64,000 nucleotides of DNA from Cutaneotrichosporon cavernicola (lineage: Eukaryota > Basidiomycota > Tremellomycetes > Trichosporonales > Trichosporonaceae), in contig NC_083396.1 of assembly GCF_030864355.1 (NCBI RefSeq), positions 1,860,001 to 1,924,000 of the forward strand, in the 5' to 3' direction. Position 1 is the stretch's first letter, and each line of letters begins with the position of its first letter. Positions 11,532 through 22,245 of the stretch are shown here, one piece after another. A model generated the notes under the pieces. It did not search any database and was not told the DNA's origin. It saw nothing but the letters and a program-made list of their open reading frames with translations. Both the position numbers and the translations under genes were made by a program.

Positions 11532-14500
11532 CTATCCAGTGACATCGTCCACCGACGTGATGACATCGTCGACGCGCAGAATCATACGCACAACCTGCGT
11601 AGCCAGAAGGAGCTGCTGGCGCTTCGAAATGAGAGGGTCGTACACAAACTGCTTCTTCATGTCTGTCACAGTCAGTGCCTGGTCGCTGCTACCCCGCAAA
11701 TAGCCCCGCCTTCCGCATTGTGGCCGAAGCACCGATGGTTCCTGTGTGATGGGAATCTTTGGCGTCCTCAACACAAAGGGGAGTGTGGGGTAAAGGTACT
11801 CACCGCTCTCGCCCTTGCCCATACAGTCGATACCAAGGCGCGGGTTGCTCTCCGTAACTTGCCTCGACTTGACGTCGGCAAGGGTGTCGATCGGGGAAAG
11901 ACCGGAATTCTCAGCGAGCGCCAGAGGCACGGCGTCGAGGGCTTGAGCAAATGCCCGCATAGCGTACTGCTCAATCGTAGGGATCTGTAGAAGGTCAGCG
12001 CGGGAAAACCTTCTTCTCCCTCCGCGGGCGGAGGCCCAAGCTCCCATGGGGACCCACCTCGTCGGCCTTTTTGGACACGGCAATCGAGGCACAAATCTCA
12101 GCAGCACCTCCGCCGTACACGACACGGTTATCCCGGACAAGGTTGCGGACGACGCAAATGGCGTCGTGGAGGGCGCGCTTGGCCTCGTCGATGATCTGGG
12201 TCGGTCAGCGGTCTTCATTCCTTTTGGTTGGTTCCCGTGATCCGAGTGATCGCCGAAGTGTTTCTCCGACGTTTCCCCTCATCTAAGCCATCGCGGCGAT
12301 CCAGGGTAGACTGCTGGCGCCAATGGTATCTGTTGCTGGCAAGACTTGGGCGGCTTTCAGCAGTCCCAAACATAGGCCCCACGGGCGGCGCCAGCATCCA
12401 CCGTTCTCTAGCACATTGGCAAGTAGAATCCCCCTCTCGGCAATCGAAGTTCGGGGTAGCCAAGAGCAGGGAACATATCACAAGCCTGAAACGACGTTGG
12501 GGCCGATGCCTCAGGGATTCCACCCATGGAGAATTGGTGCAAACACGTCGTCCGCCCCGCCGTCCTTCCGACGCGCGACGGGGGAACGCTGACGGTGCAC
12601 AGACCCTAGCCACACTCACCATCTTGTTGCTTCCGCGGACGAAAACGGTGACGGCACGCGAGTTGGCACACTCCTCAATAACGAGCATCTTCTCCTTGGT
12701 GGTGCCGAACGAGAGCTCGCGGACGAGACCAGCGTGGCCAAGCTTGTCAGCGCTGAGGTCCTCGAAGCGAGGAACAATTCGGCCGTTGGTGGCAATAGCG
12801 ATCAATTCAATCTCCGGGCCACCAACCCAGCGGACGGCCGGGAGCTCGTTCTGCATGAGCAGGTGGTTGGCCTCGTCATCGAAACCCCACTGGCAGATGA
12901 CGAGGTTCGCGCCGGTGTCCTTGACTCTGCAAGCGTCAGTCCCAGTCCAACCGAAACAATCCAGCGAGATAACAGGCCGTGCTGATCGGATCTCGGCTTC
13001 CCAACCCAGAGATAAAACAGAGGAAGTGGGCAGAAGGCGACATTACCGAGACACGCCCCCACGTTGTCGGCACGTTGTGGGACACGTGACTGACACGTTA
13101 CCTGCACGTGGACCAGTCAACTCACCGCCTGATCATGTCCATGAACTTCTCCTTCTCGTACTCGCGCAGCTTCTTGTACTCCTCAACGCTCTCAATGTCG
13201 AGCTTGTGCTTGGTCTTGGGGCGGGGAGGCTCGAACGGGCATGTGAGAATGGCGAGCTTGGCGTCGCGGACGACAGTGGGCATCTGAGGGTGGGACATGT
13301 CCTTGTCGATGACAACACCATGGACGAGAGCAGTGTCGTCGAGCGAGCCACCGACCTTGCCGTCGACCTTGATGAGCTCAAAGTCGACGTCACGACGCTT
13401 GAGGTCGGCGACCGAGAGGACGGCGTCAACGGCGATCTGAGCAAACTTGTCGTGGGCAATGGAAACGCTGGAGTTAGACAGAGCTGTATGTACCAGGGAA
13501 GGCGACATGGATGACGACGTGGGGCCATATCAGAGGCAAGTGATCCAACGCCGATGTCAAAGGGAACGCCAGTGCAGCGCTACTTGGGATGCCTCATTCG
13601 ACGTTCGTCTCAAAGCTGAGCGACCTCCAGCACCGTAGACACACGCCTAGAGCAGGCATGGGGCGTTCTCTCAAAGCTGAACGACCTCCTGCACGGTAGA
13701 GACACGCCTGCCGGCATGGACCACGCAGATGGGAGAGTGACGCGTGTTGCGCTACACGGTGACGTTCCATTATGACCGACTCCTCCACTGAGGCCTGCGG
13801 TTTACACGCAAACTGGACGCCCGCGACGCACCAACCCACGCCTTCGGCTAACTCACATCTTGGACCCAAGCGACGTCTTGGCCGTCTTGAGCAGGTTGCT
13901 AGTGTCGTCCTTGCTAAACTCAATCTGGGGTCAGTTGACGCCATGCTCCAACGCACAGTCTCAGCGACACTGTCAAGCTCGGCAACGGCAATCTCGCACG
14001 CCTTCTCGTACCCGTCCGCAATACGGATGGGGTGGATACCGCGGTCGAGCAGCGACAGAGCGGAAGAAAGGAGAGCGCCGGCAAGTACTGGAATCAGTAC
14101 ACTCTCAAGAGTTGGGACATACCAACAACACCAGTGGTGCCGTCGCCAATCTCGTCGTCCTGCGACTTGGACACCTCGACGAGGAGCTTTGCAATCTGGT
14201 GCTCAACCTCCATCTGGGAGAGGATGGTTGCGCCGTCGTTGGTGACGGTGATATCGCCGTCAGGCGAGATGAGGATCTTGTCGAGGCCGCGCGGGCCGAG
14301 CGACGTCTTGATAATGTTGGTGACTGGGTTAGATTCATTATTGTTAGAGACAAGACATACCTGAACGCGCGGCAAGGATGTGGCTCTGGAAATTAGAATT
14401 GCTACACGCCAAGTGCCAAGACTTACGCGGATAGCCTCGAGACCATGCGTGCGGACCTTCTTGCCCTGCTCGCGGACGATGATGAACGGCCGGCCGTTCT

Positions 14501-14612
14501 GCTGTCAGCACCAGACCGAATGTGATGGAAAGGTATAGAGGGGGAAACACACCTCGTCCTGAGCGTAGACGGCCTGCCCGGGGTTGATCTGGTTGATCTG
14601 GTCGACCGACAT
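11532..14612 (-). CDS. CCT5: T-complex protein 1 subunit epsilon (CCT5 chaperonin)
   Basis: One of eight subunits of the cytosolic TRiC/CCT ring that folds actin and tubulin. The minus-strand gene begins [20 protein letters not shown] and splices through [24 protein letters not shown] and a 25-nt exon (SHILAARS) to the group II chaperonin signature [38 protein letters not shown], then [12 protein letters not shown], with the aspartates used in ATP hydrolysis. [22 protein letters not shown] and the later [12 protein letters not shown] and FVRGSNKM match epsilon rather than other subunits. The end is [22 protein letters not shown]. There are at least ten introns; one about 400 nt long contains a 61-bp tandem duplication at 13608-13709. 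It is divergent with the Alba-like gene, 305 bp apart. Confidence 0.93.
13608..13709. repeat. 61-bp-period tandem duplication inside a CCT5 intron
   Basis: The string TCTCAAAGCTGA begins at 13608 and again at 13669, and the next 30 bases match with few changes. It lies wholly inside the long CCT5 intron. Confidence 0.8.
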
Positions 14613-14917
14613 GCTTGCTAGATGTCGAGTTGGAGCAGTGTGAACAAAGTCGAAGGTGACGGAACGCTGATGATTGTGTCTGCTGGCACGTCGAGATTCT
14701 TGGACGCGTGAGCGCGCTTCACGTGGATTTTTAGTTAGCAGAGTGGAGGTTGGTTAGGCGTGGACTGAAAACAGCTTTCTTCAATTGGCATGCCTACTGT
14801 TTACAACACGTGGGATCGTGCCTGGCGAGAATGTTGGCTTCTGGACGAGCTCGCGGCTGTTGACTTCGTGAACAACAAGCGCAAGCATCTACCCCGACAT
14901 CCCCTCTCCCAGCGACG
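14613..14917. promoter_or_regulatory. Divergent promoter region, CCT5 / Alba-like gene
   Basis: These 305 bp separate two head-to-head start codons. No specific site was assigned beyond a CACGTG core near 14807. Confidence 0.5.
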
Positions 14918-15604
14918 ATGGACGAGGCCGAAGAACCTCACCGTATCCGCATCACCACGAGCGGCAAGACTGCTCCTCTAGCCCTCGAAGCCCTCACCTT
15001 CCTCAAGGTGAGCTTTCTAAGCTTGGCACAGCTGACAGCAGAACAACCCCACCCGGCCACTAGTACTGCACACGATCCCCCTCGAACCGAGTACCAAGCC
15101 CGGTCTACATCCCGCCACCCTCGCGGCTCCGCGTCTCGTCTCACTTGTGGAGAAGGTTAAGCGGGAATACATTGCGTCCCTCTCGCCGAAAAAAGAGAAG
15201 CAGGGCCTGTGGCAGTATACCGAGACTGGACTGGTGGTTCCGGCGGAGACGGAGCGGCCAAGTCTCGAGCGCGTGTTGAGTGGTAAGACTAAGTGAGCGT
15301 GCCGTAAGGGGGAGCTGACAAGAGGCCGAAGATGACACACCGGCCGTACCTCGAGATCACGCTTTCGACGCAGCCGCTCGGACTCGAGAAGGGGCGGAAC
15401 GTTACGTGCCAGACGGTGTTTGTTGAGCGGCGGCGGGGGTCGAGGGGAAAGGGAAAGAGCAAGACCGAGGAAGGCGACGAGGATGGAGGTGGAGGTCACA
15501 ACTCAGGCGGGGAACTGTGCGCCGACGTCGGCGAGCCTGTCGCGCGCATGAAGCGCAAATCTGAAGTGACGGCTGTCTCGCCCTCTAAGCGACCACGTAC
15601 ATGA
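14918..15604 (+). CDS. Alba-domain-like nucleic-acid-binding protein (possible RNase P/MRP subunit)
   Basis: Exons 14918-15007, 15042 to about 15293, and about 15326-15604 join in frame through introns of 34 and 32 nt. The N-terminus RIRITTSGK, a helix (ALEALTFLK), a valine/lysine helix (LVSLVEKVKREY), GLWQYTETGLV and the strand RPYLEITLS follow the order seen in Alba proteins of the Rpp25/Pop6 group, which bind the RNA of RNase P and RNase MRP. The canonical glycine-rich loop is not obvious and an insertion rich in proline lies between strand 2 and helix 2. The C-terminus is a basic and acidic tail ending in KRKSEV...KRPRT, resembling a nuclear localisation signal. Family assignment is inference from a weak pattern; a fungus-specific protein of unknown role is possible. 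Confidence 0.5.
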
Positions 15605-15829
15605 ACCCAGCATTCCCACTGTATGGCTCGTCCACCATCACACTGTTGTACCATGCTAATAACCTCATGCATACTATTTGTACAACAGGGTTCCTGACCC
15701 GGGCAAGGCTGGGCGGATGCAGTAGAGTGTCCTCGGACATGGGATGAGTGCCCAATGCCTGGCGTGGAGAGAAAGAAATGAAGGGTAGGATTAGGGAATG
15801 GGTATCAGGAAATTATGGCGCAGCTTGGT

Positions 15830-17621
15830 TTACAAGGAGAATAGGGCCAGAAGGGTTGCGGCGCCCGCTGCCAGGCCGAGGAGGGGCGAGGGAGCGTACA
15901 CGGCGGCCGAGCTGAACGGCTTGCCAGTCTGGTTTGTCTCGACGATGCCTAACTGCACATCGTTGCAGATGCCCATGTGGCGAGCGTCATCGACGGTCGC
16001 AAAGACGTAGGGCATGCCACCGTAGCCCTGGCGAGAGTACGAGATGGAGATGGAGCCACCCGAGCCGACGGCGTAGTCGAGGCACGAGAGGAGGTCGATG
16101 AGGGCTTCACCGCGCGGCCAGCCCGTGTTCTGGATCGCAAAGGAAGTGGCCTCCTCAGGCGAGCCGCGGTTGGTGAGCGACATGATGATTGGACCCTTGC
16201 GGATGGCCATGTCGTACGTCGTGTTGGCGAGGATCTGCGAGCGGGCCTGGAGATACGTCTCACCATTGTAAGTGGCATCACCCTTGATAAGAGTAGAACG
16301 AATCTTGTTGAGGCGCGTGACCTGCTGAACAGTTGTGACATTCTCGTACCCGAGGGTCCAGAGAGCAGCACGGTTGTCAGGGTCCGAGATACCAAAAGAC
16401 ATGCCTTGCTCCTGGCCGTAGTAGACGACTGGGATGCCCTCGAAGAGGAACTGGCCGACCATGGCGTTGTACACAAGGCGGGGGTCGGCAGTGATGTTCT
16501 TGAAGCGGGGTGTATCGTGGTTTTCGATAAAGTTGCCCAGAACGCTGGGGTCTGGGAACTGCGAGAGGGTCCCGATGATGCGCTCTGTGAGATCTGTCAT
16601 GTTGCGGTGGGGTTTGACGCTGAACGCCTCGACGAGGCCGTTGTAGAAGGGGAAACCAAGAATAGAGTCCATCCACTTCTCCCTCTGGAATGCCGAAGTG
16701 TAGTCGATGCGGTCATCAAACACCTCGCCCATGCAAAAGACACCACTGGCACCGCAGAAGCCAGTCCAGAACTCGCCCGGGACGTGCTTGGCGGCGTCGA
16801 TACGCAGGCCGTCGATCTTGTACTTTGTGACATAGTCTTTGACCCACGACTGGAGTGTCGAGATGACCTCGGGGTTCTCAGTGTTGACGTCAATGAGCCA
16901 GAGTTTGTCGTCGCCAAGAGAGCAGTCCTTGACCTGCTTATCGTTGGTGTCCTGGGTTGACCAGTCAATCTCGCAGAAGGGGTGGAACTGGTCCGCCTTG
17001 GTCCACATTGAGCCCTCTGGAGGAATAGTCGTGTTGCTGAGCGAAGGAATACCGTTAATGGCAACGTCGACCATGATGTACATGTCGCGCTTGTGGACCT
17101 CGTCGATGAGCGTGTGGAGGTCATCCTCGGAGCCGAAACGCTGGTTGACTTTGGTCAGGTCGTTGACCCAGTAGCCGTGGTATGCAAAGCCGTAAGGGGT
17201 GTGAAAGTCGATATTCTCTGACAGGTTAGCGGGGCACGGCCTTTGGTCCGTTGTCCCTCGATTGTCTCGGATGACGATGAGGGTTGGTTAGTACGCACCA
17301 GTGGTGGGTGAGATCCAAATGGCGTCGAATCCCATACTCTGAATATAGTCGAGTTTGTCGATGATAGAAAGCCACGTGCCTCCGCACCATGTCTGTTCAG
17401 CCGTGTTGCACTCGAGTGGGAGGGGGTCAGTGCGCGCTGGTGCCTTGTCCGAAGGTGGGGCAAAGCGATCGGTGATGATCCTGGTGGTGGTCAGAGGGGC
17501 GTTGTATGTGATGGCTTATGACTTACTGGTAGATGGAGCGGTTGCGCCATTCGTCGGCTGTGGCAGCGTTGACGACCTGGGCGCCTAGGACGGCCAAGGC
17601 CGTGACGGCGGAGAGGAGCAT
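15830..17621 (-). CDS. GPI-anchored GH13 alpha-amylase / alpha-glucanotransferase
   Basis: Secreted Taka-amylase-like glycoside hydrolase acting on alpha-1,4-glucans. Three exons; the first (from 17621) encodes a signal peptide, [19 protein letters not shown], then splices to [13 protein letters not shown]. Conserved regions: [10 protein letters not shown] (nucleophile Asp), [11 protein letters not shown] (acid/base Glu) and [10 protein letters not shown] (transition-state Asp). In region [10 protein letters not shown] has Gly where secreted fungal amylases have His (DVVANH). The C-terminus ends in [27 protein letters not shown], a small-residue omega region plus hydrophobic tail typical of a GPI signal. 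Loss of a conserved His with a GPI anchor is known in fungal Agt/Aah-type alpha-glucanotransferases, which act on cell-wall alpha-glucan. That activity is inferred; plain amylase is the alternative. Confidence 0.88.
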
Positions 17622-19569
17622 GGTGGGGAACGGGGCGGGGTCGAGAGAAGGAAGAAATGAGGGTGTGGGGGACCAGAGGACGAGGGAGAGCGATTGTCGT
17701 GTATGAGAAGGGTGGTGGGTTAAGGAGCGTGGTGTGAGAGTGAGAGGTGTAACACGAGTGTGAGGTAGGCCGTGTTGATGAAGAGAAATGGACAGCAAGA
17801 GACGGGGAGGGGGAGATGCGATGGTGGGTCGGAGATGATGATGAGCTCGGGGCTCGGGGCTCGGGGCAGGGGCTTTGAGCAGTGGTTCAGCAGAACTGCG
17901 ATGCAGTGATGTGATGGCTGAAGCCCTCGCCTCCTCATGGGCCCATGCGGCCATATGGCTGCATGGCTGGGCGCGCTGCCTTCTTCCTTGAGACTTCTGC
18001 CTGCATGCCTGTTGCCGGATACCCAAATAGGTGAATTAGAAGGGTTTGTGCAAGTCAAGTTGTTCAACGGAGATGGGTCTGCTTGGTTCCTACCAGGTTT
18101 TAGTTGATCCAACCCGACGCCACCGAAACCAATCCGAAACCCCCTAGCCTGCGCCCTTGACCCTAGCCTTGTAACCTCTTGGCCCCCTTCTCTGTTACTC
18201 GTTCAACCTCCAACCTCCCTTTTGGCATTCAAGTCTTGACCTTCCTCAAGCTCTCAAGCAATACAAGCAATACAAAGCAAACCTATTCGGGCCGGACACT
18301 CAGGGTCTTTCAAGCAGGCACCTTTGTTTATTCTTCTCCTCTGTCCCTCTCCATTAAAGAGCGCTTTTCGTATTCCTGAATATTCCCCGTCCCTACTCAG
18401 GGACACTTAAAGGGAACGGGCCACTGGGTACCCAAAACCCTGAATCGCCGGAGCCCGTCTGGTGATCTGCTGACGAGATAGTGGTCGAATCTTGGATCAG
18501 ATTGCCTTTTATTTAGATTCATTAGATCCATCTATAAATATATACATACCTTGTTAGCCTTCTGTTACAATTGACCCGATTCAGCCTTCGTGTTCAACTT
18601 TTGAAACCGTCTCCTGTCTCTAGAGTTGCAGTACACCAGCGCTGACAACCACCCACGACTCATGACTCATATTGTAGATTGAACACAGGGATACATCTGT
18701 TCCCCGCCTAACGGCCGGGCGGTCCGACTGGTCAGCTGTCGGTGGCGGTGGCCACTGGTCGGCACGCATGTGCCTCTGCCGTCCGGCTCAGCGCCCCTAG
18801 CACCATCCCACATACCCCACCTAGGGGGTTAGGGATTCCAGAGACGCGCTATCCATCCTCGGGCACTCCAACGCGTCCTGCAGGGACTGACAATTCATCG
18901 GCTGACGTTGGCTGTGGGCTGGTGATGTAGTCTGACCTGCAAGTGCGGGCTGTTCTGCGGAGCGGAACAGTTTCAAATGTCACTAGTAACGTGGTCTCCC
19001 CACTTAGCCACTTAGTGCCACAGGCCTGTCCGTGTCTAAACAGCTCTTGAGAATTGAGAAAGGGGACAGACGTTGAGCCATCAAGCCTGGGTGTCTGAAA
19101 TCAGGACACGGACAGCGACATCAAACGCCACTCATGTTGGCGTCAAAATGAACACTAGGTATTCCCTTAGTTCCTACTCCCTTTACACGTTGCACAAAAT
19201 GGGTATGAGTGCATTGGGTGCACGGTAGATCTGTAGATATGTAAACGCCGTACATTGCGTTGTTGCACCCAGGGTATCAACTGACAAGTCTCCGAATCGC
19301 ACTGTTGTTGGACTGAAACAACCAGGCAATGCGCGCGGATGCAAAAAGCACCATCACCGCACGGGCCTAGTGATCGCGAGTTGGGTCCTTTTGGCGGTGC
19401 CAAGGTGCCAACATTTCAAGGTGTCAAGTGCCAAGTGCCAAGCCAAGGAAACAAACCCTCTGTCGGCATAACCTGTTACAGTACCTGGCACAGTTCATTC
19501 CTTCTACTGCACAACTCAACCTTGTGGCGCAGACAACCGCGTGGCACCTTGTCATCATACACCTAACAA
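17622..19569. other. 1.9-kb intergenic region upstream of the amylase gene
   Basis: Holds the amylase promoter and the P450 3' end. It is AT-richer than the genes, with a TATAAATATATA run near 18534-18545. Open frames here are short and show no family pattern. No RNA gene seen. Confidence 0.45.
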
Positions 19570-21372
19570 CTAATCAAACTCGAACTGGGACAACAACTCG
19601 CGCGCCTCCTCATACTCGCTAACAATGGTCTCTTCAATATGCGCATTCCGCGGCCGGAAATGACACTTGAACTCCACCGGCGCAGTAAGGTGGCCCGGCT
19701 CAAACTTGTTGACGTCCATCTCGCCGACCGGTTCAAAGTCGAACGCCCACAGGAGCTTGGGAACTAAAGTTAGCCCACTCATTGAGACGACATACTATTG
19801 ATGGACAGGCTGTTCTCGGCGACCTGCGTGCCGAGGCAGATACGCCGTCCAGCACCGTAGGGAAGAGTGTTGCGCCATCCTGCCATTTCCTCCTTCAAGC
19901 CGTACTTGTTCGCCAGGAAGCGTTCGGGACGGAACTCTTCCGGGTCGTCGTACAGCTCGGGGTCGTGGAGCGCCGCCCAGGTGTTGCCGACAACTAGTGT
20001 ACCAGCGGGAATGAGCATGTCGCGGTACACTTCGTCTTTGGTACTAAGGTGGGGGACGCCGGCAGGCGCGACGGGGCGCCAGCGCATCCTGTTGTCAGCG
20101 GGGGGGGGGAGGGGGGAGGGAGGGGGGGAGGGGGGAGGGAGGGGGGAGGGGGGAGGGAGGGGGGGAGAAGAGAGAGAGAGAGAAGAGAGGGCGTGGATTC
20201 GAAGATGGGAGCACCGACTTGTTCGTGGGGTTGGGTTCACTCACATCTCCTTAACAAGCGCATCGCAGTAAGGCAAACTTGCAATATCCTCGAGCACTGG
20301 ACTCCGATCATGCCCGACAACACGATCAATCTCCTCCCTAGCCTTTGCCGCTTTATCGGGGAAGCAGCACGCCGCAAGAACAAAAGTAAGTAGCGCTCCC
20401 GAAGTGGTATCGCTGCCTCCCTCGAGCATAACCCCTCCGTTCCAAGCGAGGCATTCGTCGCTCAACCCGTCCGGATTATTCTTGACAAGTTTAGCCAACC
20501 ACGCGTCGGTACACTGTCCCTTCTTGAGGCGGCGCTTGAGCTCGCCAAACAGAATGTCATGGTAATAGTGCCGCATCTCTTCGCGCAGGGATTGCGCTTT
20601 GGCTTTCCATGGAGCCAGGGGTCCGGGAAGGTACTTGAGTGCTGGGAGGAGGTCGATTGGCGGCGCGGCGCCGACTTCCAGGAAGACTGTGGTTAGGGGA
20701 GACTTTGAGTTCCAACTCACAGTTGAAAGCGTGTTCCAGGCGGTAAAACTCCTTGACGGAGAAACCGGCACTGTCGACCCCATCAAAGGTTGGAGCGCGT
20801 TTCCCAAACGCAATTGCCAAAGTGAGGGAGCAAGAGTATCGCCTCATCTCCTGGTAAAAGTTGACCCCCTTCAATAGGTTGTAGAGCACAGCGCTCCCCT
20901 CGGCTGTTTGGAGCGGTACGTGATTTCCGACAACGCCAGGTGCAAGGATACGGTTCCAAGCTTTGCGGTATACGGCATTACGTTTTCCTGGTGCGAGGAG
21001 GATGTGGTTCCCTCGAGCGATCACTTCATCGTTGATGTACATTGGTGCGCGGTCGTTGAAGCTGCTGCTCCTCTTATCCAGGAGCTCGAAGATTGCCTTT
21101 GCAGAGTTGAGCACGACCATGTTGCTGTTGAAGAGCTTGAGGGAGATTACGTCGCCATACTGTTTTGAGAGCTTTAGGAAGTAGAGGTGTGCGTAGCGGG
21201 GCGGGATGGTGGTCAGGTTGCCCAGAACAGGGGTGGTGGGTGGACCGGGGGGGAGGCGGGGGTCGCGTCTCCCAACGCGGAGGAGGAGGGTGACCAGGAC
21301 CGCGACGAGGGCGAGGATCGCCGCCGGGACGGGGATCGTCAGCGGGAGTTGGAGGGTGGCTGTGGACGACAT
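19570..21372 (-). CDS. Cytochrome P450 monooxygenase
   Basis: Haem-thiolate monooxygenase, probably anchored in the ER by the N-terminal membrane segment (AAILALVAVLVTLLLRV) followed by the PPGPPTTPVLGN hinge. Exons join across introns of about 35 nt (near 20700), about 150 nt (20092-20244) and 32 nt (near 19785). The I-helix has GGSDTTSG, the K-helix has ExxR formed across a splice (KEMMRWRPVAP), PERF follows (EEFRPERF), and the haem loop is PYGAGRRICLG with Tyr in place of the usual Phe of FxxGxRxCxG. The axial cysteine is present. Substrate is unknown; CYP family was not assigned. The start at 21372 is the only ATG ahead of the membrane anchor. The frame stays open upstream through a 30-bp repeat but has no ATG there. 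Confidence 0.9.
20100..20191 (+). repeat. 92-nt uninterrupted purine tract, G-run rich, inside the P450 intron
   Basis: Runs of 3-9 guanines separated by single adenines fill 20100-20165, followed by GA repeats. On the gene's own strand this is a long polypyrimidine tract directly before the GCTGAC branch site and acceptor. It could form a G-quadruplex or triplex. Confidence 0.9.
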
Positions 21373-22245
21373 GGCGGGGGGTAGCGTGTTTACTGAGAAG
21401 GTAGGTAGGGTTGGCGTCTTCACTGAGAAGGTAGGTAGGGGTAGCGTCTTCACTGAGAAGGTAGGTAGGGTTGGCGTCTTCACTGAGGAGGCAGTGGGCT
21501 CGTCCTTTCGGAGATGCTCGTCCTGGCTGGGAAGGATGTCCTTTCTGAGATGCTCGTCCTGGGTGGGAAGGATGTGCCCGTCCTTGCTCAAGTATACTGA
21601 AGTGGCCCGCACAGTCGACGCCACTTATATCAACATCTGAAGCGGGGGGCGCCCGCTTGCAGTTCGGGGTTCGGGTACTGGCACCCCCCGGGGCCTAGGC
21701 CCCCCCCCTCCGGGGCCCTTTTGCCCACTCATATGCAGCCCTCAGCCCGCATACCAACTTACATCATAAGATGCCGACGTCGGGTCGCCCGAGTACACGG
21801 GTTCCTTGATCCTTGATATCGTTGGTATGATAACGAGACCAGGTCATGTGAGTATGAGAATCGACCGGATGGGGTAGTTGCCGTGCCGGACCACACCTGG
21901 GCGCTCAAGGTCGCGGATATAGCTGGGTGGAGAGAGGGTGGAGGGTTGGGAGGTGCTCACTAATCCCGAGATTCCGACGCCGAGTCCGATCCCAAGCCCG
22001 TCGCGCACTCCGCGAGCGGAGTGTGCTACAACAGTTGTCTCTTTAGGCTGCAAGAGGTGTTTGTGGACGTCCGTGCCGGGATGTCACTTGTCAAGTGGGC
22101 ACGGGCATCAAAGTAGACCGCAGTGTCGGACAGATGCCGAGGCGTTGCGTGTAGGCGGACAGATGCCAAGGCGTTGCGTGGAAACCAAACCAGAAATCAC
22201 AGTCGAACCATGCACCATATGCATTTTACTTTGACAATGACAATA
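21373..22245. other. Intergenic region upstream of the P450 gene
   Basis: Holds the P450 promoter and the 3' end of the Vsb1-like gene. Features seen: a 30-bp tandem repeat (21386-21490), a C/G-run block with a 14-bp perfect palindrome centred on CCTAGG (21690-21703), and a 29-bp-period direct repeat at 22127-22181 (CGGACAGATGCC...GGCGTTGCGTG twice). Confidence 0.6.
21386..21490. repeat. 30-bp tandem repeat, about 3.5 copies
   Basis: Units start at 21386, 21416 and 21446, with a partial unit from 21476. They share ACTGAGAAGGTAGGTAGGG and alternate between TTGGC and GTAGC endings. The repeat sits 14 bp upstream of the P450 start codon, so it lies in the promoter or 5' untranslated region. Confidence 0.9.

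Noticed and set aside
21386..21490. CRISPR-like array
   Set aside because: The repeats are contiguous with no spacers, and the organism is a eukaryote.
21373..21624. N-terminal extension of the P450 through the 30-bp repeat
   Set aside because: The frame is open but contains no ATG; the extension would put a hydrophilic repeat ahead of the membrane anchor.
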